Of a stretch of 64,000 nucleotides of DNA, positions 7,618 through 53,108 are shown piece by piece. The translations under genes and the position numbers were made by a program. Below the pieces are notes generated by a model. It saw only the letters and a list, made by a program, of their open reading frames with translations, searched no databases and was not told the origin of the DNA. Location: the NCBI GenBank assembly GCA_963975885.1, contig CAXBIS010000017.1, positions 1 to 64,000 of the forward strand. The letters are read 5' to 3'. The stretch comes from Pseudazoarcus sp963975885 (GTDB lineage: Bacteria; Pseudomonadota; Gammaproteobacteria; Burkholderiales; Rhodocyclaceae). The number at the start of each line of letters is the position of its first letter. The stretch's first letter is position 1.

Positions 7618-9906
7618 ATGACGGTTTGGCTTTTTCCCGGACAGGGTTCGCAGCAGCGCGGCATGGGTGTCGCGCTGTTCGACCGATATCCGGAGCGCGT
7701 CGCCGAGGCCGACGCCATCCTCGGCTATTCGCTGCGCGCGCTGTGCGAGCAGGATGCGGACGGCCTGCTCGACCGCACCGATCACACCCAGCCCGCGCTG
7801 TTCGCGGTGTGCGCGCTCGAGGCGCAGCGCCGCCTCGACGACGGCGAGCCGGCGCCCGCCGCGGTGGCCGGCCACAGCCTGGGCGAATATGCCGCGCTGT
7901 ACGCGGCCGGCGTGTTCGATTTCGCCACCGGCGTGCGTCTGGTGCGCGAGCGCGGCCAGCTCATGAACGAGGCGCGCGAAGGCGGTATGGCTGCCGTGGT
8001 CGGCGCCGATGCCGACGCGTTGCGCCGCGTGCTCGACGCAGGTGGTCACGACGGCGTGGATGTCGCCAACTTCAATGCGCCCACCCAGATCGTGCTTTCC
8101 GGGCCGGCAGCCGCGCTCGACGCGGCCGCGCTGGCCTGCCAGGACGCGGGCTTCATGGTGGTGCCGCTGAAGGTTTCGGCGGCCTTCCATTCGCGCCTGA
8201 TGGCAAGTGCTCGCGAGGCCTTCGCCACCTTTCTCGCGGATTTCGATTTCGCCGCACCGCGCTGCACCGTCCTCGCCAACGCCAGCGCGCGCCCCTATCC
8301 GGCCGACGCCGACGGCATCCGCGATCTGCTGTTGCGCCAGATCACGTCCTCGGTGCGTTGGGTCGACGCGATGCAGTTCCTGCGCGGCGCCGGTCACACC
8401 GACTTCGTCGAGGTCGGCCCCGGCGGCGTGCTGACGAAGCTGATGGGCCAGATCGAGAAGCGCCCGCCTCCTGCGGCCGAACCGGTCTCGGCCCCGCCGC
8501 CGGTGGTGTCGATCGAATCGCGCCGCGACACGCGTCGTCCGCCGGCTTCGGCGGCCGAGCGCCTCGGCAGCGAGTCCTTCCGTCGTGCCCACAACACGCG
8601 CTACGCCTACTTCGCCGGGTCGATGTACAAGGCCATCGCGTCGCCGCAGATGGTCATTTCGCTGGGACGTGCCGGCATGCTGGGTTTTCTTGGCGTCGGT
8701 GGCGTGCCGCTGGCCGATACGCGTGCGGCGATCAGGCAGATCCGTGCGGCGTTGCCGGCCGATGCGCCGTGGGGCGTGAACCTGCTCGCCGATCCGGATC
8801 GGCCGGAAGCCGAGATGGCTGCGGTCGAGGCCTATCTCGCCGAGGGTGTGCATACGCTCGAGGCCTCGGCCTTCGTCGCGCTCAGCCCGGCCGTCGTGCG
8901 TTTTCGCTACGCCGGAGCGCGTCGTCGCCCGGATGGCGGGGTGGATCTGGCGCGTCGCGTCGTCGCCAAGGTCTCGCGTTCCGAGGTTGCCGGCGCCTTT
9001 CTGCGCCCGGCGCCGGGCGAAATGGTCGACGCGCTGGTCGAGCGCGGCCTGCTGAGCGAGGAGGAGGCCTGGTGCGCGTGCCGCGTGCCGGTCGCCAGTG
9101 ATCTGTGCGCCGAGGCCGACAGCGGCGGCCACACCGACGGCGGTTCGCCGTTCGCCACACTGCCGGCGATGCTCGCGCTGCGCGCTCGCACGCCCGGTGC
9201 GCAAGGCGTGCGCGTCGGCGCGGCCGGCGGCATCGGCACGCCCGAGGCGGTGTTCGCTGCGCTGATGCTGGGGGCGGACTTCGTGTGCACCGGCTCGATC
9301 AACCAATGCACGGTCGAGGCCGGCACCAGTGATGCGGTCAAGGACATCCTGCAGGGTGTCGGCCTCAACGACTTTGCCTATGCGCCCGCCGGTGACATGT
9401 TCGAGCTCGGTGCCCAGGTGCAGGTGGTGCGCAAGGGGCTGTTCTTCCCGGCGCGGGCGCGACGTCTGTACGATCTGTATCGCCACTACGACGCGCTTGA
9501 GGCGATCCCCGAAGACGTGCGCCGCCAGATCGCCGAACGCTTTTTCGGCCGTCCGCTGGACGCCGTATGGCAGCAGACCCGCGAGTGGCTCGCCGCGCAC
9601 GACGCCGAGGCCCTGGCGCGCGCCGAGGCCTCGCCCAAATACCGCATGGCGCTGGTGTTCCGGCGCTATTTTCACGAGACCTCGGAAGCTGCCCTGGCCG
9701 GGCGCGTCGAGCACAAGGTGAATTTCCAGATCCATTCCGGGCCGGCGCTGGGCGCGTTCAACGCCTGGGTGCAGGGCACGCCGCTCGAATCATGGCGCGC
9801 GCGTCACGTCGCCGACATCGGCCAGCGCCTGCTCGACGCCGCTGCCGGCCTCCTCGAACAACGACTCTCGCAACATCTGCCAGCCACCACCCATGTCGCC
9901 AGATAG
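7618..9906 (+). CDS. Trans-acting malonyl-AT fused to PfaD-type enoyl reductase
   Basis: The 762-residue product has two catalytic parts. Residues 1-285 are a FabD-type acyltransferase: GQGSQQRGMG near the start, nucleophile motif GHSLGEY (Ser87), Arg112 in RERGQLM at the position that binds the malonyl carboxylate, and catalytic His in SAAFHS. Residues about 315-755 are a flavin-dependent PfaD-like enoyl reductase (GMLGFLGVGG, VRVGAAGGIGTPEA, GADFVCTGSINQCT). None of the megasynthase modules contains an AT, so this enzyme should malonylate them in trans; its reductase can reduce enoyl intermediates in trans. AT-ER fusions of this kind are typical of trans-AT pathways. The start is the ATG after the PPTase stop; the frame is open upstream inside that gene. 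Confidence 0.93.
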   Translation: MTVWLFPGQGSQQRGMGVALFDRYPERVAEADAILGYSLRALCEQDADGLLDRTDHTQPALFAVCALEAQRRLDDGEPAPAAVAGHSLGEYAALYAAGVFDFATGVRLVRERGQLMNEAREGGMAAVVGADADALRRVLDAGGHDGVDVANFNAPTQIVLSGPAAALDAAALACQDAGFMVVPLKVSAAFHSRLMASAREAFATFLADFDFAAPRCTVLANASARPYPADADGIRDLLLRQITSSVRWVDAMQFLRGAGHTDFVEVGPGGVLTKLMGQIEKRPPPAAEPVSAPPPVVSIESRRDTRRPPASAAERLGSESFRRAHNTRYAYFAGSMYKAIASPQMVISLGRAGMLGFLGVGGVPLADTRAAIRQIRAALPADAPWGVNLLADPDRPEAEMAAVEAYLAEGVHTLEASAFVALSPAVVRFRYAGARRRPDGGVDLARRVVAKVSRSEVAGAFLRPAPGEMVDALVERGLLSEEEAWCACRVPVASDLCAEADSGGHTDGGSPFATLPAMLALRARTPGAQGVRVGAAGGIGTPEAVFAALMLGADFVCTGSINQCTVEAGTSDAVKDILQGVGLNDFAYAPAGDMFELGAQVQVVRKGLFFPARARRLYDLYRHYDALEAIPEDVRRQIAERFFGRPLDAVWQQTREWLAAHDAEALARAEASPKYRMALVFRRYFHETSEAALAGRVEHKVNFQIHSGPALGAFNAWVQGTPLESWRARHVADIGQRLLDAAAGLLEQRLSQHLPATTHVAR

Positions 9907-10132
9907 CATTCTCGCCACCCTCTGCCGCGCGGTCGCCGATGTGCGCCCGGACCTTGACACCGCTGTGCTGACCCCCGCGGACAGCCTGCGCGAGCTGGGC
10001 CTCGACTCGATGGAGCGCGCCGAGGTGATCATGCTCGCGATGTCCGAGCTGCGCGTGCGCGTGCCGATGACCGCCTTTGCCGGCGCGGCCGATCTGGGCG
10101 CCATTGCCGCGGTGCTGGAGTCGCGCGCCTGA
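9893..10132 (+). CDS. Discrete acyl carrier protein of the beta-branching cassette
   Basis: The 79-residue ACP has the phosphopantetheine site in ELGLDSMERAEV. It starts inside the end of the AT-ER gene (14-base overlap) and its last base is shared with the next gene. Position directly before a decarboxylating KS and an HMG-CoA-synthase homologue identifies it as the donor ACP: malonyl-ACP is decarboxylated on it to acetyl-ACP, which is then condensed onto a beta-keto intermediate. Confidence 0.9.
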   Translation: MSPDSILATLCRAVADVRPDLDTAVLTPADSLRELGLDSMERAEVIMLAMSELRVRVPMTAFAGAADLGAIAAVLESRA

Positions 10133-11394
10133 TGCGCACGCGGCCGGCTCCCTGCGGCGCCGCGTCGCCGGTCATTACCGGGCTGGGCGTGTGGGGTGGC
10201 GGTCTCGCCGGGCGGGACGCGCTTGCCGCCGCGCTGCGCGAGGATCGTGGCGCAGCGTTCGAAGCCCTGGAACTGCCGCCGCTCGACGAAGCCGTGCCGA
10301 TGGTCGCGCTGGGCGATCCGGCTGCCGACATCGCGCGCTGGCTCGAGGTCCTCGACGCGGATGCGTCGCGCGCCGCGCAGCGTGCGCTGCGTCGCGCTCC
10401 GGCGAGCGCACAGGCCACACTGCTGGCCGCGCTCGATGCGTGGTCGCAGGCCGGCGCGCCGGGCCGCGACTGCGCGCTGGTCGCCTCCGCGCAGCATGCC
10501 GGAGCGGCCGAATTGCTGCGTGCGCAACCCGGTTTCCTCGCCGATCCAGGCTTTGTCGATCCGGCGCTGATGGTGGTCGCGCAGGACAGCTACGCGGCCT
10601 CGCTGGTGTCCGAATTGCTGGACCTGCGCGGCGGCGCGGCAGTGGTCGGCGCGGCGCAGGCCGGCGGGCTGTTCGCGCTGATCGACGCGGCACGCCTGCT
10701 GTGCACCGGGGAAGCCGAAGCAGTGCTGGTGCTGGGCGTGCCGGGCCTGCCCGGTGCGCTCGAGGCCGGCGCCTATCGCGCGCTGGGCGCACTCGCCGGT
10801 TTCACGCAGGGCGGCGAGGCCAGCGGCGTTCCGTTCGATGCCACGAGCACCGGCTTCGTGCCGTCCGGCATCGCCGCCGCGCTGGTGCTCGAACGCGCCG
10901 AGGCGGCCACCGCGCGCGGTGCGACGCCGCTGGCGCGTCTGGCCGGCTGGGCCACGCAATTGCACGCCAGTGCCCAGCCGTCTCCCGACCTCGCCACAGA
11001 GATCGCCGTGATGCATGGCGCGCTCGACATGGCCGGCATCGACGTCGCGCAGGTCGCGCTGGTCTCCGCCCACGCCACGGGCACGCCGCTGGGCGACCGC
11101 GTCGAAGCCGAGGCGATTGCCGCGCTGTTCGGCGCGCGTCCCTGGGTCAACGCGCCCAAGAGCCTGTTCGGTCACGCGCTGTCGGCGGCCGGCGTGTTCG
11201 AGACGGTGTGCTGCGTGCTGCAGATGGCGGCCGGCCATGCCCACGGCAATCGCGGGCTGACGCGTGCGCAGGTCGACGGGCCGCGCTACGTGCCGGCCGG
11301 CGGGGTCGATGTCGCGCTGCCGGCGGTGCTCAAGACGGCCTTCGGCTTCGGTGGCTTCAACGCCGCCGTGGCGCTGACGGAGGCGGGGGCATGA
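10132..11394 (+). CDS. Discrete decarboxylating ketosynthase with active-site Gln
   Basis: The 420-residue thiolase-fold protein retains the two active-site His regions (AHATGTPLGD and KSLFGHALSAAG), but the nucleophile region reads GAAQAGG, with Gln176 where condensing KS enzymes have Cys (usually TACSSS). KS enzymes lacking the Cys decarboxylate malonyl-ACP without condensing; in HMGS cassettes Ser is the usual substitution, whereas Gln is known from KSQ loading domains. The predicted role is to make acetyl-ACP on the ACP encoded immediately upstream. The stop overlaps the HMGS-like start (ATGA). Confidence 0.88.
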   Translation: MRTRPAPCGAASPVITGLGVWGGGLAGRDALAAALREDRGAAFEALELPPLDEAVPMVALGDPAADIARWLEVLDADASRAAQRALRRAPASAQATLLAALDAWSQAGAPGRDCALVASAQHAGAAELLRAQPGFLADPGFVDPALMVVAQDSYAASLVSELLDLRGGAAVVGAAQAGGLFALIDAARLLCTGEAEAVLVLGVPGLPGALEAGAYRALGALAGFTQGGEASGVPFDATSTGFVPSGIAAALVLERAEAATARGATPLARLAGWATQLHASAQPSPDLATEIAVMHGALDMAGIDVAQVALVSAHATGTPLGDRVEAEAIAALFGARPWVNAPKSLFGHALSAAGVFETVCCVLQMAAGHAHGNRGLTRAQVDGPRYVPAGGVDVALPAVLKTAFGFGGFNAAVALTEAGA

Positions 11395-12629
11395 ACGGAC
11401 CGGTCGGCATCGAGTATCTCAACGTCTACGGCGGGCGCGCCGCGGTTGACGTGCACGACATCTTCACCGCGCGCGGCCTCGATACGGCGCGTCTGGACAA
11501 CCTGATGATGCGGCGCAAGGCGGTGGGCCTGCCGTGCGAGGATCCGGTGACCAATGCGGTCAACGCCGCGCGGCCGGTGCTCGAACGCATCGGAGCGGAC
11601 GGGCGCGAGCGCATCGAACTGCTGATCACGGCCACCGAGTCGGGCGTGGATTTCGGCAAGAGTGTGGCCACCTACGTGCACAAGTATCTCGAGCTGCCGG
11701 CCAACTGCCGCGTGTTCGAACTCAAGCAGGCGTGCTACGGCGGCACGGCGGCGCTGCAGATGGCGGTCGGCCAGATCGCCGCGGGCCTGTCGCCCGGCGG
11801 CAAGGCGCTGATCATCGCCACCGACGTCGCGCGGCCGTCGGTCAAGCTGACCTATGCCGAGCCCTCGCAGGGTGTGGCTGCGGTGGCGATGCTGGTCGGC
11901 GATGACCCCGGCGTGCTCGATCTGGACCTGGGCGCGCACGGCGTTCATGCCTTCGAAGTGCTCGACACCTGCCGGCCCGACGGCGAGACCGAGACCGGCG
12001 ATCCCGACCTGTCGCTGATGTGCTACCTGGACTGCCTGGAGGCGGCCTTCGCCGACTACGCGCGCCGTGTCGAAGGGGCGGACTTCGTCGCCAGTTTCGA
12101 TGGGCTGGCCTTCCACACACCGTTCGCCGGCATGGTCAAGGGCGCGCACCGCCACCTGATGCGTCGCCGCCACCGCGCCGCGCCGGCCGACATCGCGGAC
12201 GATTTCGAGCGCCGCCTGGCGCCGTCGCTGCGCTATTGTGTGGAAGTCGGCAACAGCTATTCGGCCACCGTCTTCGTCGCACTGGCCGGCCTCGTCGATG
12301 GCCTGGGTGCGCGCGCAGCGTATCGAGCCGGGCTGTTCTCGTACGGCTCGGGCTGCTGCGCCGAGTTCTTCAGCGGCATCGTGCCGGCCGGCGCGGCCGA
12401 GCGGCAGGCCGCCTTTGCCATCGGCGCCGCCCTCGAGGCGCGCGAGCAGCTCGACATCGCGCGCTACGACGCGGTGCTCGCGCTCAATGCCGAATGGCGC
12501 TTCGGCCTGCGCGACAAGCTGCTCGACCGCAAGCCGTTCGCCGATCTGTACGAGCGCTGCTTTGCCGGCCGCGGCCTGCTGGTGCTCACCGGAATCGAGG
12601 GATATCACCGCCAATATGCCTGGAGTTGA
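11391..12629 (+). CDS. HMG-CoA synthase homologue for beta-branching
   Basis: The 412-residue product aligns with the 3-hydroxy-3-methylglutaryl-CoA synthase family used in polyketide beta-alkylation. Visible motifs are the nucleophile region KQACYGG (Cys115), LAFHTPF (His242) and EVGNSYSATVF. It should condense acetyl-ACP with a beta-keto thioester held on the tandem ACPs of module 3 in the first megasynthase. The ATG at 11391 overlaps the KS stop; a much longer frame upstream in the same phase is antisense-free shadow of the KS gene and is not coding. Confidence 0.93.
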   Translation: MNGPVGIEYLNVYGGRAAVDVHDIFTARGLDTARLDNLMMRRKAVGLPCEDPVTNAVNAARPVLERIGADGRERIELLITATESGVDFGKSVATYVHKYLELPANCRVFELKQACYGGTAALQMAVGQIAAGLSPGGKALIIATDVARPSVKLTYAEPSQGVAAVAMLVGDDPGVLDLDLGAHGVHAFEVLDTCRPDGETETGDPDLSLMCYLDCLEAAFADYARRVEGADFVASFDGLAFHTPFAGMVKGAHRHLMRRRHRAAPADIADDFERRLAPSLRYCVEVGNSYSATVFVALAGLVDGLGARAAYRAGLFSYGSGCCAEFFSGIVPAGAAERQAAFAIGAALEAREQLDIARYDAVLALNAEWRFGLRDKLLDRKPFADLYERCFAGRGLLVLTGIEGYHRQYAWS

Positions 12630-13392
12630 GCTCATCGCCGACGACCTCCTGCGGCGCGACCGGCTGGGGCCGGCAGCGCATCTGCTGCTGGCCCGCAAGG
12701 CGCGGCGCAATGCGCTCGATGCCGCGCTGCTGGCGGCGCTCGACGCGGCCGTGGGCGAGGCCGTTGCGGCCGGCGAATGTGCGCTGGTGCTCGACGCCGA
12801 CGGCGAGGTCTTCTGCGCCGGCATGGATTTCGCCGCGCTGACCGCGACCGACGCCCCCTCGCGTCCCCTGCACGAGACCTTCGCACGGCTGCTGCGCCGT
12901 CTCGACGAGGCGCCGCTGCTCAGCATCGCGCTGGTCGACGGCGAGGCGCTCGGCGGCGGGCTGGCGCTGGCCGCGGCCTGCGATGTGGTCGTTGCCACGC
13001 CTGCGGCACGCTTCGGGCTGCCCGAGGCGCTGTGGGGGCTGGTGCCGGCCAATGCCGCGCCGTACATCGCGCGCCGCACCGGCGTGCGCGCCGCGCGCAC
13101 GCTGGCGCTGACCACCGAGAGCATCGACGCGCAGACGGCGCTGCGCCTGGGCCTGGTCGATCATCTGGCCGAGGATCGCCGTGCTGCGCTGGGTGTGGTG
13201 CGTCGCCTTTGCCTGCGCGCCTCGCGCGTCGGTGCCGAAGGCCTGGCCGCGGTGCGACAGTGTTTCGCGCGTCTCGATGGTGCGCCCGCGGACTATGCGG
13301 CCTGGGCGCTGGAAGCCATCTCGGCGGCCACCGACGCGCCCGAAGCGCGCGCCCGGCTGGGCGCCGCGGCGCGTGACGGAGGTGCGCCATGA
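12616..13392 (+). CDS. Enoyl-CoA hydratase-like dehydratase ECH1 of the beta-branching cassette
   Basis: The 258-residue crotonase-fold protein has the substrate pocket motif GEVFCAGMDF and the oxyanion loop segment GGGLALAAACDVVVATPAARFGLPE (first part GGGLALAAACD). In HMGS cassettes ECH1 dehydrates the HMG-like adduct and a second ECH decarboxylates it; here the second enzyme is a domain inside megasynthase module 3. The gene overlaps the HMGS gene by 14 bases and the next gene by 4, so the cassette is translationally coupled. Confidence 0.9.
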   Translation: MPGVELIADDLLRRDRLGPAAHLLLARKARRNALDAALLAALDAAVGEAVAAGECALVLDADGEVFCAGMDFAALTATDAPSRPLHETFARLLRRLDEAPLLSIALVDGEALGGGLALAAACDVVVATPAARFGLPEALWGLVPANAAPYIARRTGVRAARTLALTTESIDAQTALRLGLVDHLAEDRRAALGVVRRLCLRASRVGAEGLAAVRQCFARLDGAPADYAAWALEAISAATDAPEARARLGAAARDGGAP

Positions 13393-13729
13393 GCCGCAGC
13401 CCGGAGCAGACCGTGCGCGCCGTGTGGCAGCGCATCTTCAACGAACACGACCTGGCCGCCGCCGACGAACTGGTGGCCGAGCACTACGTGCAGCACACGC
13501 CCGGCGTGCCGGGCGGGCGCGAGGGCTTCAAGCGCACCTTCGCGCGCTATCTGGCGCAATCGCCGGATCTGCGTGTGGAGCCGCGCAGCGTCGTCGAGAT
13601 CGGCGATCTGGTGGTGATCCGTGGCCGCGTGTTCATGTCGACTCCGCCGCCCGGCCATGTCTCGCCGATCGAGGTGGTCGACGTCTTCCGCGTCGCCGAC
13701 GGCATGCTGCAGGAGCACTGGGAGCTGCC

Positions 13730-13733
<4 letters not shown>
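13389..13733 (+). CDS. SnoaL-like (NTF2-fold) protein
   Basis: The 114-residue protein has the pattern of SnoaL-like polyketide cyclases: WQRIFNEHDLAAADELVAEHYVQH, GREGFKRTF, and a C-terminal VVDVFRVADGMLQEHWEL with the conserved aromatic and acidic residues lining the cone-shaped pocket. Members of this family act as aldol cyclases, hydroxylases or ester cyclases, and the exact reaction cannot be read from sequence. It lies between ECH1 and the first megasynthase with 4-base overlaps on both sides, so it is part of the pathway; a tailoring or cyclisation role is inferred. Confidence 0.8.
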
Positions 13734-50602
<36,869 letters not shown>

Positions 50603-50606
<4 letters not shown>

Positions 50607-51109
50607 GACGGGATGACGACGGGGTGTTCGCGGACCTGCCGGCGCCTGCTGTGCCGTCGGGGCGTCGCGCGTCGGCCGAGCGCATCGTCGCGCAGCATGT
50701 GGTCATCGGAGCCGGTGTGGGGCTGGTGCCGGCGCCGGGAGTGGGATTCGGCGGCGGTCTGGCGGTCGACGCGTTGATGCTTGCGCGTCTTGCTCGGCTG
50801 TACGGCCAGCAACTGACCCGCTCGGACGTCAACGCGTGGCTCGCCGCGCTGGCTTCGAGTGTCGGTGCCTCCGTGGTGGGCGCGGGCATCGGCGGTTTCT
50901 TCGGGCGTATCGCGCTGCCGTTGTCGATGGCCGGTTTCAGCTATGCGCTGGGTCGGCTGTTCGTCGATCATCTGGAGGACGGTGGGCGCATCGAGGCTTT
51001 CGATCCGCTGCGCGATGTCGCGCGGCTGCGTCGCCTGTCGCGTCGCGGCGGACGTTTCGTGCGCGCGTTCGCCACCGGTGCGCAGCCGGCCGGCACGACA
51101 GCAAACTGA
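50603..51109 (+). CDS. DUF697/YcjF-like small membrane-associated protein
   Basis: The 168-residue protein has the DUF697 pattern: an entry helix with GAGVGLVPAPGVGFGGG, a helix LMLARLARLYGQQLTR, then two glycine/alanine-rich hydrophobic segments (about residues 75-115) and a charged C-terminus. Proteins of this class are linked to membrane-associated processes but have no assigned reaction. The ATG overlaps the stop of the second megasynthase (ATGA) after a GGAG-type site, so it is expressed with it. It could anchor the synthase or exporter at the membrane; this is inference from context. Confidence 0.75.
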
Positions 51110-51119
51110 GGAGAACGAC

Positions 51120-51320
51120 ATGCTCTGGTTCATCGTGATCGCGCTGTACATCGGTGCCTCACTGATCGTTGCCCACTACGGACACGATCGCAGGGCGGGC
51201 TATTGGGGGACGTTTCTGATGAGCCTGCTGACGACACCGCTGATCGCCGGCGTGATGCTGGCTGCATTCCGCGACCGACCGTCCCCCGATCTGGCCGACG
51301 AGAAGCCGCCGCAGGCGTGA
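51120..51320 (+). CDS. Small two-helix membrane protein, paralogue of the one at 798-1004
   Basis: The 66-residue product has two hydrophobic helices (about residues 2-18 and 30-48) joined by a polar turn with DRRAGYWGT, and a DRPSPD tail. Length, layout, turn and tail match the protein encoded at the far left end of the locus. A GAGGAGAA ribosome binding site precedes the ATG, 10 bases after the previous stop. The function is unknown; duplication at both borders of the cluster suggests a membrane or export role. Confidence 0.7.
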   Translation: MLWFIVIALYIGASLIVAHYGHDRRAGYWGTFLMSLLTTPLIAGVMLAAFRDRPSPDLADEKPPQA

Positions 51321-52291
51321 GCGCCCCGATCGCAGGCCGCCCGCTGCGGCGCACGGTCGTCTTCCTCTATCCGGGGCAGGGCGCGCACTACCCCGCAATG
51401 GGTCGAGCGCTGTTCGAGCGCGAGCCGGTCTTTCGCGACACGCTGTTCCGCGCCGATCGCCTGCTGCGGAGACGCACCGGCGTCGGGCTGATCGACGCGG
51501 TGTACGGCGACAGCGACGATTGGCTTGAAGACCTGGGGCTGAGTCATCCGGCGATCTTCGCCGTCGAGTGGGCGATGACGCGTGCGCTCGATGCGCACGG
51601 TGTGCGTCCGGACATCGTGCTCGGGGCCAGCCTGGGCGAGTATGTGGCCCTCGCGGCGGCCGGCTGCGTCGGTTTCGATGAGATGTTTGAACGGGTTGTC
51701 GACCAGGCGCTTGTGGTGCGCGAGCATGTGCCCGCAGGCGGCATGCTCGCGGTGATCGGCGACACGTCGTGGCTGTCGCGCCGCCCCGACCTGCTGGCCG
51801 GCGTCGAGGTGGCGTCGCGCAACTTCGACGGGCATGTGGTGCTCTCGGGTGCGCCAGCCGCGCTCGAGGGGTGCCGCGTTGCGCTCGAGGCCGAAGGTGC
51901 GATCTGCAGCCGCCTGCCGGTCGCTCATGCCTTCCACAGTGCGGCCGTCGATGGTGCTCGCGAGGCTTTCGCGGCACGCTGCGTCGGGCTGCAATTGCGC
52001 GAACCACGCTTCCCGCTGGCCAGTTGCGCGGCCGTGTGCGTGCTCGATCGCGTCGACCCGGCGCATCTGTGGCGCATCGTGCGTGACCCGGTCGGGTTTG
52101 CCGAAACCGTGCGCATGCTCGAAGCCGGCGAGGCGAGACTCTATGTCGACGTCGGTCCCAGCGGGACGCTGGCGAGCTTCGTCGTACACCTGCTCGGCGC
52201 ATCCGTGCGTGAGCGGGTCAGTACTCCGTTGTCACCAGCCGGCGGCGATCTGCGGGGTGTGGTCGACGCGCTGCGCCTGCATGCAGCCTGA
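51317..52291 (+). CDS. Second AT-like protein, probable trans-acting acyl hydrolase
   Basis: The 324-residue protein has the FabD fold: LYPGQGAHYPAMG, the nucleophile in GASLGEY (Ser105) and catalytic His in HAFHS. Two features differ from the malonyl-AT encoded at 7618: the His of GHSLGE is Ala, and the carboxylate-binding Arg (RGQ) is replaced, the region reading RVVDQAL. In trans-AT systems the second AT homologue without the Arg is typically a proofreading acyl hydrolase that clears stalled chains. An AT for an unusual non-carboxylated unit is the alternative. The start is GTG at 51317, overlapping the previous stop (GTGA); the open frame upstream lies inside the preceding gene. It is the last gene of the operon. 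Confidence 0.85.
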   Translation: MSAPIAGRPLRRTVVFLYPGQGAHYPAMGRALFEREPVFRDTLFRADRLLRRRTGVGLIDAVYGDSDDWLEDLGLSHPAIFAVEWAMTRALDAHGVRPDIVLGASLGEYVALAAAGCVGFDEMFERVVDQALVVREHVPAGGMLAVIGDTSWLSRRPDLLAGVEVASRNFDGHVVLSGAPAALEGCRVALEAEGAICSRLPVAHAFHSAAVDGAREAFAARCVGLQLREPRFPLASCAAVCVLDRVDPAHLWRIVRDPVGFAETVRMLEAGEARLYVDVGPSGTLASFVVHLLGASVRERVSTPLSPAGGDLRGVVDALRLHAA

Positions 52292-52296
52292 AATGT

Positions 52297-52330
52297 GACC
52301 AAAGGTGTCGCGATCACGCCACTTTTGGTC
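52297..52330 (+). terminator. Hairpin at the end of the biosynthetic operon
   Basis: GACCAAAGGTG pairs with CACTTTTGGTC over 11 positions (one G-T pair) around a 12-base loop, starting 5 bases after the last stop codon. No T run follows, so this is either a weak or factor-assisted terminator or an mRNA 3'-end stabiliser. Between it and the next gene (52331-52542) I see no further gene. Confidence 0.4.
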
Positions 52331-52542
52331 CTTCCAGCCCTTTCGCATACGCGCTCTTCGTACTAGGATGCGGTGTGGCCGTGGCGGTCGGAAACGGCCC
52401 GGGGTGCGGAATCCGGGCGTATCCTCGGGCTCTGGCGAACACGGATCCAACATTTGCGCCGCATCGCACTCGGCGTCGCGCGCCTGCAACATGTCGGCGT
52501 ACGGCCCAAAATCGCACCTGTCATTCAACAAGGAGAAACACC

Positions 52543-52947
52543 ATGAAACTTGCACGCCTGACCCTGCCTGCGCTGGCCATCGTGCTCGCATCGGGCTGCG
52601 CTTCCGTCGCCGATGTCGAGGCGCTGAAGATGGACGTCGAGGAACTGCGTACGGCCACTGCGGCCAACGCCCAGTCCGCTTCCGCCGCCAACGACACGGC
52701 CGCTGCAGCCGCCAAGGAAGCATCGCGCGCCTCGCAGACCGCGCTCAATGCGGATCAGCTCTCGAAGGCCGCGATCGGCAACGCCGAGGCCGCCGAGAAG
52801 GCTGCCGCGGCAGCCTCCGCCGCGGCCAAGGAAGCCGAGGTGATTTCCTACGACGCACAGTCGGTCAGCTACAAGCTGCGTTCCGATCTGGTCGATCGCA
52901 GCGTCATCCCGGGCGAAACCGAAAAGGCCGCCGAAGGCTCCAAGTAA
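52543..52947 (+). CDS. Lpp/OprI-like alanine-zipper lipoprotein
   Basis: The 134-residue precursor has a lipoprotein signal peptide ending in the lipobox LASGC (Cys at about residue 20). The mature part is almost entirely an Ala/Lys/Glu/Ser heptad-like helix (TAAAAAKEAS, AEAAEKAAAAASAAA), typical of outer-membrane alanine-zipper lipoproteins, with a short polar C-terminus. A strong AAGGAG site at 52530-52535 sets the ATG. It stands alone between the cluster hairpin and its own terminator, so it is a structural envelope gene rather than part of the pathway. Confidence 0.85.
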   Translation: MKLARLTLPALAIVLASGCASVADVEALKMDVEELRTATAANAQSASAANDTAAAAAKEASRASQTALNADQLSKAAIGNAEAAEKAAAAASAAAKEAEVISYDAQSVSYKLRSDLVDRSVIPGETEKAAEGSK

Positions 52948-52967
52948 TCCGAGCCTCTCCGGCTGGC

Positions 52968-53004
52968 AGGCCGTGGCGTGGGAGCACGCCACGGCCTCTT
53001 TTTT
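52968..53004 (+). terminator. Rho-independent terminator of the lipoprotein gene
   Basis: AGGCCGTGGCGTG and its exact complement form a 13-bp stem around GGAG, followed by CTTTTTT. It lies 20 bases after the lipoprotein stop codon. Confidence 0.9.
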
Positions 53005-53072
53005 GCGTCGAGGCATTTCGATGTTCGCTGAAATGCCTGATTTTTCAAGGTATTTGAGCTTGTTCGGGGTGA

Positions 53073-53078
53073 TATAAT
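53073..53078 (+). promoter_or_regulatory. Consensus -10 box upstream of hemA
   Basis: A perfect TATAAT lies 31 bases before the hemA start codon. No good -35 box is found at 16-18 bases; TTTGAG lies 14 bases upstream. The surrounding AT-rich stretch in an otherwise GC-rich region supports a promoter here. Confidence 0.55.
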
Positions 53079-53108
53079 GCTGGACTGTCCGCCCCCGCAC
53101 CGTCTCCA

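Noticed and set aside
13181..13729. N-terminal extension of the first megasynthase
   Set aside because: The extension overlaps ECH1 and the SnoaL-like gene in another frame; the ATG at 13730 overlaps the preceding stop codon and begins right at the KS.
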